Assembly (NCBI GenBank): GCA_033439265.1
Contig: JAVTVX010000001.1
Span: forward strand, 2,001,501 to 2,065,500
From: Dillenia suffruticosa
Lineage: Eukaryota; Streptophyta; Magnoliopsida; Dilleniales; Dilleniaceae
Length of the DNA: 64,000 nucleotides
Direction of reading: 5' to 3'
A program made the position numbers and the translations under genes. Numbering within the stretch: position 1 is the first letter of the stretch; the number at the start of each line of letters is the position of its first letter. Shown here piece by piece: positions 62,430 through 64,000 of the stretch. The notes beneath the pieces were generated by a model. That model saw only the letters and a list, made by a program, of their open reading frames with translations, was not told the origin of the DNA and did not search any database.

Positions 62430-63455
62430 TTAATTTTAATTTGTTAAAAGATATCATATATTTAAAAATATTTAAAAATATATTATATAGATTTTAAAAA
62501 TATTTATTTTTTTATTTTTATATTCATAATATTTATTTTCATATTTGTAATAATATGTTTTTTTTTTATATAGATACAATATATTGTAATATTTTATTAA
62601 AACAATCGAGTATTAATATTACATATTCCTATTATATTATTTTCATTTATAATATAGTATCTAAATTATGTTCTTCTATTTTTTATATTCAAATATTTAC
62701 TAATATTTTCTAACAAAATCAAGATGATGTGTTTGGAATACATGTTGCAAATATAACCACTCATTCACTTTTCAGAAGACTCTCGATCTATTTTGAAAAA
62801 AAACTTATCTTCAATATGTAATCGCAAGCGCTTCCAGAAGATCGATAGTTAGTTTTGGAAAAAAAACTGCTTAATATGCATCCACACGCGGCTATAGAAG
62901 ATTATCGGTCCACTTTGAAAAAATATGCTCTTCAATATGTACCAGCACGTTCCTTCAAAAAACTCGTAGTCCATTCTGATAAAAATTACTCTTCAATATA
63001 TATCTACACACGCCTTCAAGAGATCTTTGATCCATTCTAGAAAAAAAGTTACTCTTCAATACTTGTTGAAGTGAGAGCCCAACATAACTACTCATGTTTA
63101 CACATGTTTTCAAAAGATTTCTAGTCCATTTAAAAAAGAATTATTTTTCAGAGTTACAAAAATACGTATTTAATCATATCAGCATACACTTATCGCCTCT
63201 TTCAAAGTCCAATAGTTTTCATTATACAATATTAAATTTGAAGACATGTTAAAAAAATATCATATGTTTTGAAAATATTTAAAAAATTATTATGCATCAA
63301 AATAAAATCAATTATTATTTTAATTTTTTAATTTATATATTTATATATTTATTTTCATATTTGTAATTATGAATTTTCTATATGGATCTAATATATATTA
63401 ATATTTTATTGAATCTGGAGTATTAAGGTTACATATTTTTATTATATTGCTTCCT
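62430..63455 (+). repeat. Degenerate ~62-bp tandem repeats between two direct repeats
   Basis: Five to six units of about 60-65 bases run from about 62769 to 63155. Each has a CTTCAAAAGA-type start, then GATCCATTTTGAAAAAA and CTCTTCAATATGTA followed by a CACACG-type end. The flanks 62430-62645 and 63235-63455 resemble each other in direct order (for example TATTTATTTTCATATTTGTA in both, then ATATTTTATT and a GTATTA...TTACATAT series). The whole could be a decayed larger repeat or a small LTR-type element. Confidence 0.6.
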
Positions 63456-64000
63456 GTTAGAATTTTCATGACTTTATCATGCAGTGGAAGCATTAAACAA
63501 TTTCAGAATTAAAAGTGTTGAATTTTGGTAATACCTCAATGAGATGCAGTGATCTTTGGAGAACTACGAAATCCACGTCTCGATCTATCTCATAATCGGG
63601 ATGATAATCACAGATCGGATTATCAACATAATTCCACGACGTCTTAACTCTAGATCCGGTGATAGAAATACCGTGCTACCAAATCCCTTAATTTCTCTCT
63701 GGTGCAATCTTTCACCATTCTCTCTCAAGTTTTTTGAATTCCCAAATCCAGATTAGTTTTTTGTCTTCTTACCATATAGGTTTTGCTATTTTTTGTGGGC
63801 AAATCAAGTATCCAGAATTGATTTGGAAGACCACCATAAATATGAGAGTTACAACTAAGGTCTTCCATATTTGGAAGATGCCCAACGTGGACATATTTGA
63901 CCTTCACTTCCATTTTTAATATCCTTAACCGAAATAAAAAGAAAGGGTAGATTTATCAATGAACAATTGGTATAGTAGAATGAGATATTAAATCGCTTAA
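63456..64000 (+). other. Unassigned, repeat-like sequence at the window end
   Basis: Composition changes here from very AT-rich to more balanced. The TGTTAG start and the CATGCAGTGGAAGCATTAAA phrase resemble the edges of plant LTR elements, but no second copy lies in the window. The last 55 bases (GAACAATTGGTATAGTAGAATGA and onward) look like the start of a tRNA-like SINE that is cut off. Confidence 0.3.

Noticed and set aside
62855..63040. 61-codon frame with repeated motif
   Set aside because: Lies within the degenerate 62-bp tandem array and has no ATG start.

Overview
This is a nuclear segment of a flowering plant. It is AT-rich, it has intron-containing genes with GT/AG splice sites, (GA/CT)n runs in several 5' leaders, a Copia LTR retrotransposon, and proteins of plant-only or plant-typical families (DUF3755, DUF936, a SHORT-ROOT-type GRAS factor). 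I cannot name the species. All exon models were read by eye from splice sites and reading frame; UTR ends are not known.

Layout. (1) 828-11198 (+): a seven-exon gene for a DUF3755 nuclear-type protein of 237 aa, with long introns. (2) 15261-18162 (+): a ten-exon gene for a five-span membrane protein of 524 aa, of the plant family related to tweety/prominin-like proteins. (3) 21628-21920 (-): the first two exons of a small membrane-anchored protein; its 3' end is unresolved. (4) 24263-30779 (+): a structurally complete but mutated Copia retrotransposon with a perfect 5-bp target duplication (AAAAG). Its 3' end plus about 1.2 kb of flank is tandemly duplicated (unit A 29116-31941, unit B 31942-34803). 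(5) 38407-39708 (+): an intronless GRAS gene. (6) 42613-44181 (+): ribosomal protein eL38, with a promoter of site II and telo-box motifs. (7) 47047-53063 (-): a four-exon DUF936 gene of 745 aa. (8) 53.1-64 kb: AT-rich DNA without a recognisable gene, but with a U2 snRNA-derived insertion, a polypurine minisatellite, a degenerate 62-bp repeat array and SINE remnants.

The genes are unrelated single loci in a repeat-rich setting, with no operon-like or cluster logic. The most useful non-genic results are a tRNA-like SINE family, several copies of which keep their target duplications (40837-41013, 42020-42210, 36791-36979, 31452-31626); the tandem duplication across the Copia 3' end; and a chimeric insertion that starts with the U2 snRNA 5' end and is flanked by 11-bp repeats. 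I found no CRISPR array, complete tRNA or rRNA gene, or gene cluster that would suggest a new enzymatic or defence system.
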